From the NCBI GenBank assembly GCA_963675935.2, contig OY780964.2, positions 1,054,001 through 1,118,000 on the forward strand: a DNA stretch of 64,000 nucleotides, given 5' to 3'. Origin of the DNA: G963675935 sp963675935. GTDB taxonomy: Bacteria; Planctomycetota; Planctomycetia; Pirellulales; Thermoguttaceae. Below are positions 1 to 7,226 of the stretch, in pieces. The translations under genes were made by a program, and so were the position numbers. The notes beneath the pieces are model-generated. The model worked only from the letters and a program-made list of their open reading frames with translations. It was not told the DNA's origin and did not search any database. Position 1 is the stretch's first letter. Every line of letters begins with the position of its first letter.

Positions 1-1
1 A

Positions 2-802
2 CTAGGACACCCAGACGCGGAGGCCCGACGGAATCGTCAGCGTCCAGGTGCCGTTGAAATTGACCGGCAGCGTGAGGTTGAGCGGAACCAAATCGTCGTC
101 CAGAGAGAAGTTCGTCGGAAGCGACGTGGCTCCGCCCGGCAGCGGATTCGTGCCGTCGGGCAGCGGATTTCCTTGGGCATCGACGTAGCCCAAGTCGTAG
201 TCCTTGTTGCACGGCACGACCGTCGGCAGGTCGTCCTCGAAAACCTCCGGCATCTGGTTCCCCCACGGGCCGACGGTCAAATCGACCGCGCCGGCCCGCA
301 GCGCGACGGCGTCGGAGGCAACCTTTGAAGTCTGAGTACTCCACCCGGTAGTGCCAAACCCGCCCTGGAGGATTTTATTATTGATCTGAACGACGTTGAA
401 GTTGGCCACGAGGTTCATGTCGCTGAACGCCGAGATGCCTTCGAGTACGAATTCGATTTCAGCGCTGCTGTTGGCCGAAATCGTCAGAGCATTCTGCTGA
501 CCGCCGAAAACCTCGACGCATGAGCCGCCGACCTGTCGATAGGCGCGGAGTTCGTGGCCGATGGCCTCATGCCAAAAGGTGTTCCCGCCCACCTGATACC
601 AATAGCCCATCGAGATGGTCCAATAGCCGGTGACGTCGCAGTCGAAGTTGTTGGTAAAGGTGAGGGAGGCCGTGCGGAGTTGGGCGTCGTCTTCCGGATC
701 GGCGACGATGCCGTCGTACTGGTTGTCGGCCACGAGGGTGATGCCCACGACTGTCTCTTCGTCCCAATTCGTATTGAGCGTTTCTAAAACACCCTTGTTC
801 AT
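2..802 (-). CDS. Truncated copy (A) of the giant surface protein's shared module
   Basis: This 266-residue protein is homologous over nearly its whole length to residues about 2490-2740 of the giant protein encoded at 10202-20617. Shared blocks include NNWDEE..VVG, FTNNF..DVTGYWTISMGYW, QQNALTISANSS and NKDYDLGYVDA. Homology runs from about base 779 to base 10 and stops abruptly at the conserved block LRVW; a TAG stop follows at 2-4, so the rest of the module is missing. I chose the ATG at 800-802 because it has GGAAG upstream and lies 1 base beyond the TGA of the HEAT-like gene at 804-1529, which suggests coupled translation. There is no signal peptide, so as it stands it may not be exported. 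It is either a remnant or a silent cassette. The module has no function I can name. Confidence 0.6.
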   Translation of the reverse strand: MNKGVLETLNTNWDEETVVGITLVADNQYDGIVADPEDDAQLRTASLTFTNNFDCDVTGYWTISMGYWYQVGGNTFWHEAIGHELRAYRQVGGSCVEVFGGQQNALTISANSSAEIEFVLEGISAFSDMNLVANFNVVQINNKILQGGFGTTGWSTQTSKVASDAVALRAGAVDLTVGPWGNQMPEVFEDDLPTVVPCNKDYDLGYVDAQGNPLPDGTNPLPGGATSLPTNFSLDDDLVPLNLTLPVNFNGTWTLTIPSGLRVWVS

Positions 803-803
803 C

Positions 804-1529
804 TCACTTCCGCAAATCAATGACTCCCGACCCCTTTAACTCCTTCGACCCCTTTAACTCCTTCCCTCCTTTAACTCCCTCGGCCGGCTTGCTTCTATCT
901 TTTCGGAGTTCTGCCACGAGACGTTTCATATTCTCCTTGTTGCGAGAGTGCTTCATATCCCGTTCGACCATATCATCCAATTCTCCATAACGATAACTGT
1001 CGTCGGCATACATACTCTCTAACACAAGGGCATATAGATGAATTGCCTTGTTGCTAACCTCATTTGGAGGTGTTGAATCAAGATATCGGTATATGCCCAA
1101 CACGGCGGGAACTCCAATTTTGCTCAGCGAGTTAGCGCATGGATAGACGCACAGTTCCCAACTTTCTTCGCAGATGATTACCGGCGGAATGAACTCAATG
1201 TTTTCCACTAAAATGGGAACTGCCTCCTTTGCGCGATATTCACCTAGTAAATCAATCGCTAGCGATCGTGCGTAGTTATTCCCATCGTCATTCGCTGTTG
1301 TTGCAGCCACCTTCAGGAGACGTCCAATGAAGTGGTGCCTTTCCTTAGGAAGCCGATCGCCGGCCGCGGCGAGATCCTTGTCAGACTTAACGTGTAGAAT
1401 ATCCATCATTTCCTGCGTCATGGAGCGATCTTTGGATTGCCCCGATTCTTCGGCTGGGCAGAATACAGGTAGTACATGACAGATCAATGATAACCCGACA
1501 AACAACACGCATAGCATTTTAGAGTTCAT
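804..1529 (-). CDS. Exported HEAT-like hypothetical protein
   Basis: The 241-residue product begins with a signal peptide (MNSKMLCVLFVGLSLICHVL), so it is probably periplasmic or secreted. The middle has helical pairs of HEAT/ARM character, for example ARSLAIDLLGEYRAKEAVPI and ANSLSKIGVPAVLGIYRYL. The C-terminal tail is a Lys/Gly repeat (KGGKELKGSKELKGSG) made by a short tandem DNA repeat at about 830-875. It is followed at once by module copy A and belongs to a recurring pattern in which small exported genes alternate with fragments of the giant protein. It could be a cognate partner of the cassette it accompanies; that is inference. The base composition looks lower in GC than in the neighbouring module copies. 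Confidence 0.6.
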   Translation of the reverse strand: MNSKMLCVLFVGLSLICHVLPVFCPAEESGQSKDRSMTQEMMDILHVKSDKDLAAAGDRLPKERHHFIGRLLKVAATTANDDGNNYARSLAIDLLGEYRAKEAVPILVENIEFIPPVIICEESWELCVYPCANSLSKIGVPAVLGIYRYLDSTPPNEVSNKAIHLYALVLESMYADDSYRYGELDDMVERDMKHSRNKENMKRLVAELRKDRSKPAEGVKGGKELKGSKELKGSGVIDLRK

Positions 1530-1595
1530 AGTTACATTTCTTAGAGTTCATTGTTATACTTCTCATCGGTTGTAATAGAGCGTTGGGCAGGAGCA

Positions 1596-2519
1596 TCATT
1601 GTGGCTCTACACGGCGGTGCGGGAACTTGCGACGTTCGTCCCCGCTTCCATCGCTATTCGGCGGGAATTGAGTCTCCTCGGCCGTTCCCTCTTTTCCCCA
1701 ATTCTTCGCTTGTTCCAGTTTATCGCGGAAATTGTCTGCCGCCACAGTTCCCATTGATGTCGAGTAATCATCATAAAGTCGGTGGAGTTCCTTCATCGCC
1801 TCTTCCTTTTTCCCTAAAAGCGCCAACCCTCGATAAGCCTCGAATACCATGCCGGCGGAGAATGAGTATTCTTGTGGTGTGCTCATCTCGACTTTTTCGG
1901 AGAAGTATTTGCAGATTTTCCGAACGATGTCGAGGTCCCTGGAGTCACCGATTTGCCCCAGTGCCAGGGCGCACATGGCCAATTCGCTTTCCAACTCGCC
2001 GTGGCGGTTACCTGCCGGCTGCGCATCAGGAATTCGCTGAAAGCGTTTCAAGAGCGCTTCCCGTCCGGCCTTGTCCTTCTTAGCGCTGAGCCATATGATC
2101 GCGTTGTACCGGTTGATATGCTGTCTATCGGACAACTGCTTTATCATGCGCTCGGACATTGTCTTTCCCTTGTTCTCTGCATACCAGCTTAGGACATCCT
2201 TCTTGAATTTCGGCACCAAGTCAGGCCGGCTGCCGATGAGCTTTATCGAGATGTTGTCACCGTGTCGTCGCCTATCTCCAAACTCCCGATGCGCTACGTC
2301 ACAAATCAACATTGCCACAATTTCATTGGCTTGCCACATGCGTACCTTGTGAGTAGGCCCCGTTTCCTCAGTGTCAAAGACGTAATTGGGGGTTTGAGTC
2401 GGCGTCGTGTCGTCCAATGCTTCGGCCAGAACCGGCAGAATATCTATTCCCATGTGATGCAGAACTGCCGCTGCGTTGTTGGGTGAAGGCACCTTTGAGA
2501 CGTTGACGTTTGCTGAGCC
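1596..2519 (-). CDS. HEAT-like hypothetical, 3' part of a gene split by an IS630 element
   Basis: The frame is open from the IS630 boundary at 2519 down to the stop at 1596. A GTG at 2490-2492 could restart translation and give 298 residues. The sequence is alpha-helical with HEAT-like pairs, for example ESELAMCALALGQIGDSRDL and VFEAYRGLALLGKKEEAMKE, and ends in a charged tail. No catalytic motif is visible. If the IS630 element and one TA are removed, the frame joins exactly to the module fragment at 3746-4119, giving ...LQGGL-GSANVNVSKVPSPNN... The gene before insertion therefore fused a piece of the giant protein's shared module to this HEAT region. The junction lies just past the conserved LQGGLGS, so the fusion is a natural cassette end or a recombination product. 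Confidence 0.55.
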   Translation of the reverse strand, partial: GSANVNVSKVPSPNNAAAVLHHMGIDILPVLAEALDDTTPTQTPNYVFDTEETGPTHKVRMWQANEIVAMLICDVAHREFGDRRRHGDNISIKLIGSRPDLVPKFKKDVLSWYAENKGKTMSERMIKQLSDRQHINRYNAIIWLSAKKDKAGREALLKRFQRIPDAQPAGNRHGELESELAMCALALGQIGDSRDLDIVRKICKYFSEKVEMSTPQEYSFSAGMVFEAYRGLALLGKKEEAMKELHRLYDDYSTSMGTVAADNFRDKLEQAKNWGKEGTAEETQFPPNSDGSGDERRKFPHRRVEPQ

Positions 2520-2535
2520 TAGTGCTCCGTCCAGA

Positions 2536-3225
2536 CTAAGTATTCGGGTAGAGCCGCTTCAATTTGACGCGGGCTTTCTCAATGGTGAATTGCCAGTCGA
2601 CGGCACGTTGCTTGGCGTTGGTGCGGGTCGCCCAGGCGGCAATTTCGGATTGGAGGATCGCAATCTCGCCGATCCTGCGGTCGGACAGGCACTGGCTGGT
2701 CAGGCAGCTCAGTTCGCATTCCGCCACGTTCAGCCAACTGCCGTGCTTGGGGGTGTACACAAAGTTGATTCGTCGCACATACTCGCGGGCTTGGTCGGGC
2801 GGGAACGCTTCGTAGAACGCCCCCTTCGTGTGCGTGTTCAAGTTGTCGCAGACCAGCGTGATCCGCGGCGTGTCCGCGTAGCGGCTATCGAGTAGGTCGG
2901 CGACTTCATAAGCCCAATCGACCTTGGTGCGGCGCGGCCGGGCCGTTGCTTGCCGGAAGCCGGAGAGCGGTTCCGCGAACATGAAGATGCTTGCTGTCCC
3001 CTTGCGTTCGTATTCATAGTCGACGCGCTCGGGGTGCTCCTTCGTCGCCGGAATCGCAACGCGGGTCTCACCCACGAGTTGCACCGGTTGCTCGTCCATG
3101 CACACGACCGGAGAGTCAGGATCGTAGGCTTTTTCGTAGGTCTCCAGCACCTCCTCCATGTGAGCGACGAACTCACCGTCGGCGTCGGGAGGGATCACCC
3201 AGTATTCGATCTTCCGCTTCGTCAT
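2536..3225 (-). CDS. IS630 transposase, DDE catalytic part (orfB)
   Basis: This is the RNase-H-fold DDE domain of the IS630 transposase. The catalytic acidic residues are visible in VVCMDEQPVQL (first Asp), LVCDNLNTH (second Asp) and SWLNVAECELS (Glu). It begins with an ATG that overlaps the stop of the upstream frame. It is more likely expressed by -1 frameshifting on the A7 run at 3230-3236. That joins TVRQTLKKNG to MTKRKIEYW and restores the usual IS630 sequence between the helix-turn-helix and DDE parts. The domain is intact, with no internal stop, so the element may still be active. Confidence 0.93.
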   Translation of the reverse strand: MTKRKIEYWVIPPDADGEFVAHMEEVLETYEKAYDPDSPVVCMDEQPVQLVGETRVAIPATKEHPERVDYEYERKGTASIFMFAEPLSGFRQATARPRRTKVDWAYEVADLLDSRYADTPRITLVCDNLNTHTKGAFYEAFPPDQAREYVRRINFVYTPKHGSWLNVAECELSCLTSQCLSDRRIGEIAILQSEIAAWATRTNAKQRAVDWQFTIEKARVKLKRLYPNT

Positions 3226-3665
3226 CCCGTTTTTTTAAGCGTCTGCCGGACGGTTTCAGGGCTGATGGAATCCACGACTTCCAACTCGACCAATTGATCG
3301 GCCAGCAGCCGCAGCGTCCAATGTCCGTACCCCGCAGGCGGCTTCCCCAACCGTAGCGCGATCAGCTTCGCCTCGCCTGCCCCATCCAAAAGCTTGGGCG
3401 TGGGCGGCGTTGCCCGCTTCTTGCGAACCAGGGCCGCCTCGAACCCTTCCACGACGAATTCTTGCCGCACATTCTCCACGGTCCGCGTCCGGCAGCCGAC
3501 GGCTTCGCTGATTTTCTCGTCGTTCCACCCCGGACCATCGGCGTCCGCCTTCAGCAGGATCATCGCCCGCCGCAGTTTCTCTGACTTGCCTTTCTCGTTC
3601 TTGACGGTTGCTTCGCAGATCGCCCTTTCCTCATCCGTGAGCCGCACAATATACTTCTTGTTCAT
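3222..3665 (-). CDS. IS630 transposase, helix-turn-helix part (orfA)
   Basis: The product is the N-terminal DNA-binding half of the IS630 transposase. It contains a homeodomain-like helix-turn-helix around WNDEKISEAVGCRTRTVENV and the linker SPETVRQTLKK. I chose the ATG at 3663-3665 because a strong GGAGG lies 5-9 bases upstream on the minus strand. The frame ends TLKKTG then TGA. A -1 slip on the A7 run at 3230-3236 (plus-strand T7) carries ribosomes into the DDE frame, the usual way such split IS630 transposases are made. Confidence 0.92.
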   Translation of the reverse strand: MNKKYIVRLTDEERAICEATVKNEKGKSEKLRRAMILLKADADGPGWNDEKISEAVGCRTRTVENVRQEFVVEGFEAALVRKKRATPPTPKLLDGAGEAKLIALRLGKPPAGYGHWTLRLLADQLVELEVVDSISPETVRQTLKKTG

Positions 3666-3725
3666 AGGAACCTCCTTGAGATGGTGGAGGTTCCTCGAAA
3701 ACGCCATCCTTGGCAACCCCAATAT

Positions 3726-4121
3726 TTAGCTTGGACGGAGCACTAGCCCGCCCTGGAGGATTTTATTGTTGATTTGGACAACGTTGAAGGTGGCCACGAG
3801 ATCAAGGTCGCCGAATGCCGAGATGCCTTCGAGTACGAATTCGATTTCATCGCTGCTGTTGGCCGAAATCGTCAGTGCGTTTTGCTGGCCGCCGAAAACC
3901 TCGACCCACGAGCTGCCGACCTGGCGATAGGCGTGGACATTTTTACCGATTGCCTCATACCAATAAGTATTCCCGCCCACCTGATACCAATAGCCCATCG
4001 AGATGGTCCAGTAGCCGGTCACGTCGCAGGCGAAATTGTTGGTGAAGGTGGCGGAGGCCGTGTGGAGTTGGGCGTCGTCCTCCAGATCGGCGACGATGCC
4101 GTCGTGCAGGTTGTCGGCCGC
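3726..4121 (-). pseudogene. Module copy B, 5' part of the gene split by IS630
   Basis: The open frame from just below the WD40 gene's stop (4122-4124) runs through ADNLHDGIVADLEDDAQL to LQGGL, then enters the IS630 end and stops at 3726. Bases 3743-4119 are identical to 12718-13094 inside the giant gene. The fragment has no signal peptide and no convincing start; a GTG at 4020-4022 is possible. Its frame is the same as that of the WD40 gene, whose TAG directly precedes it. The join at 4119/4120 looks like a recombination breakpoint inside or just behind that gene. See the 1596-2519 entry for the other half. Confidence 0.7.
3743..4119. repeat. 377-bp perfect repeat of 12718-13094
   Basis: Every base I compared between 3743-4119 and 12718-13094 is identical and in the same orientation. 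The other module copies (A and C) have diverged clearly, so this copy is recent or kept identical by gene conversion. The left limit coincides with the IS630 target TA and the right limit with the 3' end of the WD40-like gene. Confidence 0.95.
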
Positions 4122-5330
4122 CTATTGTGTTTGATGAAATTCAGCCAAAGGTACAATGGAAATTGTGGTCCAATCTTCATGCATAGTATTTTCATCATCT
4201 TCGACTTCTACAGTCATTATAGCGGAAATATCTGGTAAATACTCAGCGCAAATTACATTTGAGTGGGCATATCTAAAAGCAACACAAGGAAAGCGGGCGT
4301 GATGATTCACGACTTTGCCGCGTGTGATGTAATATATATCCAGCAAGTAGCCATCCTTGCTATGCAACTTATTTTCTCCTGATAATAGCGTGATGCACTT
4401 ATCGACACTTATAGCTTTTGGCAAACATTGGACCTTTTTACCTGTCCTAATATCGCAAATTGCTTGATGGTTCGATCCGTAGAAAATAAACTGTTTGCTG
4501 TCGGAAGAAAACAGCAATGACGTGTATAGGTGCTCTTGTCCCTCGCTTTCTTTAAACTGCTTTACTAAGGCATTCGTTTTGGTATCCCAAATCGCAACCA
4601 TGCCACTACAGCTTAAAGTGAAGAGCCGTGTGCAGTCTGGCGAAAACACAACCGACCATATACGCTCCACTTTTCCAACCATACGAGATATTTCTTTTCC
4701 AGTTGTCGTATTCCACACGATTACGACCCCGTTTTCGCTTCCTGTGGCAAATTCCTGTCCAGTCGGTGAAAATGCAACCGAAGTGAATCCAAATCCTGTA
4801 CGTGGGGCATAATCACGGTGAAAAAAATCCCAACTAACGGAATTGTGTATATCCCAGCCACTTGTATTGTTTTTTTCGGCCGTGGCGTTTACAACGCTGT
4901 TACGGAATGGGCTTGGATACTCCTGAAGCGTCTTGCCGTTTTCGAGATTCCAAAGATGTACCGGGTTCTCTCGACCAGCAGTAATCGTCAAGAGCGTCTT
5001 TTCGTCGGGTGCGATTGCCACGCCAATGACGACTTCGGAATGCTTCAAGGAAAGGAGCTTATGCCCTGTCGTCGTATCCCAAAGCTCTGCCACATTGTCA
5101 TCGGCGCAAATTACTTTCGTTCCATCCCGAAATGCCGCAAAAGCATTGGAAGCGGTCTTCATTATGGGTGATTTTCTGTGTGGATGTACACCGAGCGGCT
5201 TTGTTTGATCAATGGGAGCATCTGCCGCATGAAGTAGCGCGAGATTGCATGTCTGGAATGTACCAACTGCGATATAGACGCACTGAAAATACCACATAGC
5301 CTGCCGCACACGCCAACGTGCCGTTTTCAT
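4122..5330 (-). CDS. Exported WD40-like beta-propeller protein
   Basis: The 402-residue product has an N-terminal hydrophobic segment ending near LLHAADA that resembles a signal peptide. At least five WD40-type blades follow, with motifs such as VAELWDTTTGHKLLSL, VHLWNLENGKTL, VVIVWNTTTGKEI and MVAIWDTKTNALV, each preceded by FSPTG- or FSPD-type turns. WD40 propellers are protein-interaction scaffolds with no catalysis of their own. The base composition is visibly AT-richer than the module copies on either side, which suggests separate acquisition. It lies directly downstream of the cassette C remnant and directly upstream of module fragment B. A partner role for the neighbouring cassette is inference. 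Confidence 0.7.
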   Translation of the reverse strand: MKTARWRVRQAMWYFQCVYIAVGTFQTCNLALLHAADAPIDQTKPLGVHPHRKSPIMKTASNAFAAFRDGTKVICADDNVAELWDTTTGHKLLSLKHSEVVIGVAIAPDEKTLLTITAGRENPVHLWNLENGKTLQEYPSPFRNSVVNATAEKNNTSGWDIHNSVSWDFFHRDYAPRTGFGFTSVAFSPTGQEFATGSENGVVIVWNTTTGKEISRMVGKVERIWSVVFSPDCTRLFTLSCSGMVAIWDTKTNALVKQFKESEGQEHLYTSLLFSSDSKQFIFYGSNHQAICDIRTGKKVQCLPKAISVDKCITLLSGENKLHSKDGYLLDIYYITRGKVVNHHARFPCVAFRYAHSNVICAEYLPDISAIMTVEVEDDENTMHEDWTTISIVPLAEFHQTQ

Positions 5331-5361
5331 GAATATTCTCCATTCGATGCGGGAAGAAGGG

Positions 5362-5782
5362 TCATGTTATATTACTAAAACATACGCCGCTGCCCCAATG
5401 GCTTTGCAGTGAGAGGCATGTTTGTCCTGGTCCAAAACTCGGACTATCTTGCCAGTACACTTCCACCCCACCCACTCTTACGACGATCCTCGAACTGGTC
5501 GTCCCCTGCGCGGGTGTAAATTGGATTTGCATCGGGTAGCTGGTGACGCCGGTATTATCATTGTAAAAAGCCTTGAAGAACTCGTAATATATTTTGAGAA
5601 CCTGATAATAGTATTCCCAACCTGTGGCCCTGACACCTTGCGCTAACTTCATGTTTGCATAGTTGCCACCGTAATAGATACCAGACAATAACCTACTGAG
5701 TGTCTCGTCTTCATAACCGGTGATGTGTACTAAGTATGGATCATTATCTTTGGTTTTCGCATCTTTATTTAACCAGTAGTTT
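5362..5782 (-). pseudogene. Detached C-terminal remnant of cassette C
   Basis: An open frame runs from the IS701-like element boundary (RNYWLNKDAK...) to a TAA at 5362. A TTG at 5686-5688 is the only start-like codon before a 108-residue stretch. The sequence is rich in Tyr, Phe and beta-strand formers (GIYYGGNYANMK, YYYQVLKIYYEFFKAFY) and ends in a Ser/Cys-containing tail. It has no promoter of its own and no ribosome site. It most likely was the C-terminal end of the cassette C protein (7223-9523) before the transposon inserted. Its frame is offset by one base if a simple CTAG duplication is assumed. Joining AAC (7235-7237) to TAC (5776-5778) would restore a continuous frame. Confidence 0.5.
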
Positions 5783-7226
5783 CTAGGACTTTAAGCGGCC
5801 CGGCTGGTGGGCTGGCCGCTGAGATATTTGGTTTGGGGAGGTTTTTCCAAGTCGTTCAAGGCGGACATGACTTGCGAAAACCTCGAACGATGCTTCCAGA
5901 ACAATCGACGCAGATCGAGGATCGACACGTGACGTTTGCCCGAGTTCCAAGGCGGTGGCGGACACCAACTCTCGCCGAAACGGTCGGCCAGGCGAAACTG
6001 CATCAGCCGCAGCAACGTCAGCGTCGTCATCTGGATTTGGAACGTTCGCAACACCGGCTCCTTCGTCCACGCCCGACATTCTTCCATGCCCAATCGCTGC
6101 TTGTGATCGCGGAATCCATCTTCCTGCCGAAAGCGTCCGCTGTTGGCGGAAAGTGTTTGGCTCGCCGACAAGTCGGAGGCGCTGGTGATCGTCGCCCACA
6201 GTTTGTCGTAGCCAGGCACCTCGAACACAAACGCGGCCATGAGTTGTTCGGGGCCGCTGACCGACCAACAGCATTGCAGGCACTTGTAGCGGAATGTGCG
6301 GATGCGGCCGTAGACGTAGGCGCGGCCTTGCCGCCAAGGCATATTCCACTTGTCGTGTTCCTGGGGCGCTGGCAAACGTTTTCCCCATTTGCGCGGCCGA
6401 CCGCCTTTCGGATTTTTGGCCGACGCGGCCAACGGCTCGTACAAGCGAGCGTCGCGCCGCAATCGCGTGACGAACTCGATGCGACGTTTTCCCTCGGGTG
6501 GATTCAAGCACGGCTTGATGACCGTTTCCATCGCATAAGCCCCGTCAAACGCGGCCAAAACCGAGGCCGCCGATTCCGCATCGACCTCGCGGAGCATCTC
6601 CACCGCCATCGCCGTTTTGGTCTGAAACCGTTCGCCGGCGGGCAATTGGCTCTTGCGAAAATACAGCCGCGACGCGGTGGGCATGTAGGTCCACGGCTTG
6701 CCTGGTGCGAGATCGCCCATGACGACCCAGTTGTGCGCGCGGACCGTCGTGGCGCGGTTGGGACTCCGCGCGCCGGATTCGTGGAAGGTGCAAGTTCCCC
6801 ACACGTCCGCGCTGGTTCGATGTTCTTTGGTGTCGTCAATGGCCACGGGATGATACCTTCCCCATCGTGCCGGATGTTCTTGTTCGACCAACCGCATCAA
6901 CTGGCGTTCGACGGCCTCGCGGTCCCACGCTCCATATTCCGCGAAGCACTCGACGTTTCGCCACTGAGTCTCCAAACCGAGTCCGGTGAGTATCTGGGTA
7001 ATCGTGTGTTCCTCGGAACACAGGACGGTTCCGGTGGCCCATTGGGTGAACCGTACCCAACCGCCGAGGGTAAAAACTCCGCGAAAGTTTTCCAAAAGCG
7101 ATTGCCATTCCGAGCAAAGCTCCTTAATATCATCCATGACGCTCTCCTTTCGGGTATCAAGCGAGATGTTTCCAAACCGCATGATGTCCCGAAAGGGGCG
7201 TCCTTGTGAATATCATAAAGTCCTAG
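5783..7226 (-). mobile_element. IS701/IS4-like insertion sequence
   Basis: The element carries one transposase gene. CTAG is present at 5783-5786 and 7223-7226, fitting the 4-bp duplication typical of IS701-like elements. Inside it the ends begin GACTTTA in inverted orientation. The inverted symmetry continues outwards: AGTAGTTTCTAG on the left and CTAGAAACTACT on the right. Either the target was a 20-bp palindrome or the terminal repeats are longer than assumed. It separates cassette C from its C-terminal remnant. Confidence 0.85.
5791..7137 (-). CDS. DDE transposase, IS701/IS4-like (DDE_5 type)
   Basis: The 448-residue transposase has the features of a DDE superfamily endonuclease. They include IDDTKEHRTSADVWGTC with the first acidic pair, AAFDGAYAMETVI for the second Asp, and a C-terminal EDGFRDHKQRLGMEECRAW block with a candidate catalytic Glu. 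I chose the ATG at 7135-7137 because AAGGAGAG precedes it at good spacing; an in-frame ATG exists upstream at 7182. There are no internal stops, so the enzyme appears intact. The long open frame on the opposite strand is a GC-rich shadow. Confidence 0.88.
   Translation of the reverse strand: MDDIKELCSEWQSLLENFRGVFTLGGWVRFTQWATGTVLCSEEHTITQILTGLGLETQWRNVECFAEYGAWDREAVERQLMRLVEQEHPARWGRYHPVAIDDTKEHRTSADVWGTCTFHESGARSPNRATTVRAHNWVVMGDLAPGKPWTYMPTASRLYFRKSQLPAGERFQTKTAMAVEMLREVDAESAASVLAAFDGAYAMETVIKPCLNPPEGKRRIEFVTRLRRDARLYEPLAASAKNPKGGRPRKWGKRLPAPQEHDKWNMPWRQGRAYVYGRIRTFRYKCLQCCWSVSGPEQLMAAFVFEVPGYDKLWATITSASDLSASQTLSANSGRFRQEDGFRDHKQRLGMEECRAWTKEPVLRTFQIQMTTLTLLRLMQFRLADRFGESWCPPPPWNSGKRHVSILDLRRLFWKHRSRFSQVMSALNDLEKPPQTKYLSGQPTSRAA

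Larger units (their letters stand above)
2520..3745 (-). mobile_element. IS630-family insertion sequence
   Basis: The element proper is 2522-3743 (1222 bp), flanked by TA at 2520-2521 and 3744-3745, as expected for the IS630/Tc1/mariner group. The terminal inverted repeats begin GTGCTCCGTCCA at both ends and continue imperfectly for about 23 bp. It encodes a two-frame transposase with a slippery A7 run. It is inserted into a gene that was already a fusion of a module fragment with a HEAT region. Confidence 0.93.

Noticed and set aside
5833..7209. A 458-codon plus-strand frame opposite the IS701-like transposase
   Set aside because: The minus strand encodes the recognisable transposase with a good ribosome site; the plus frame has no motif.
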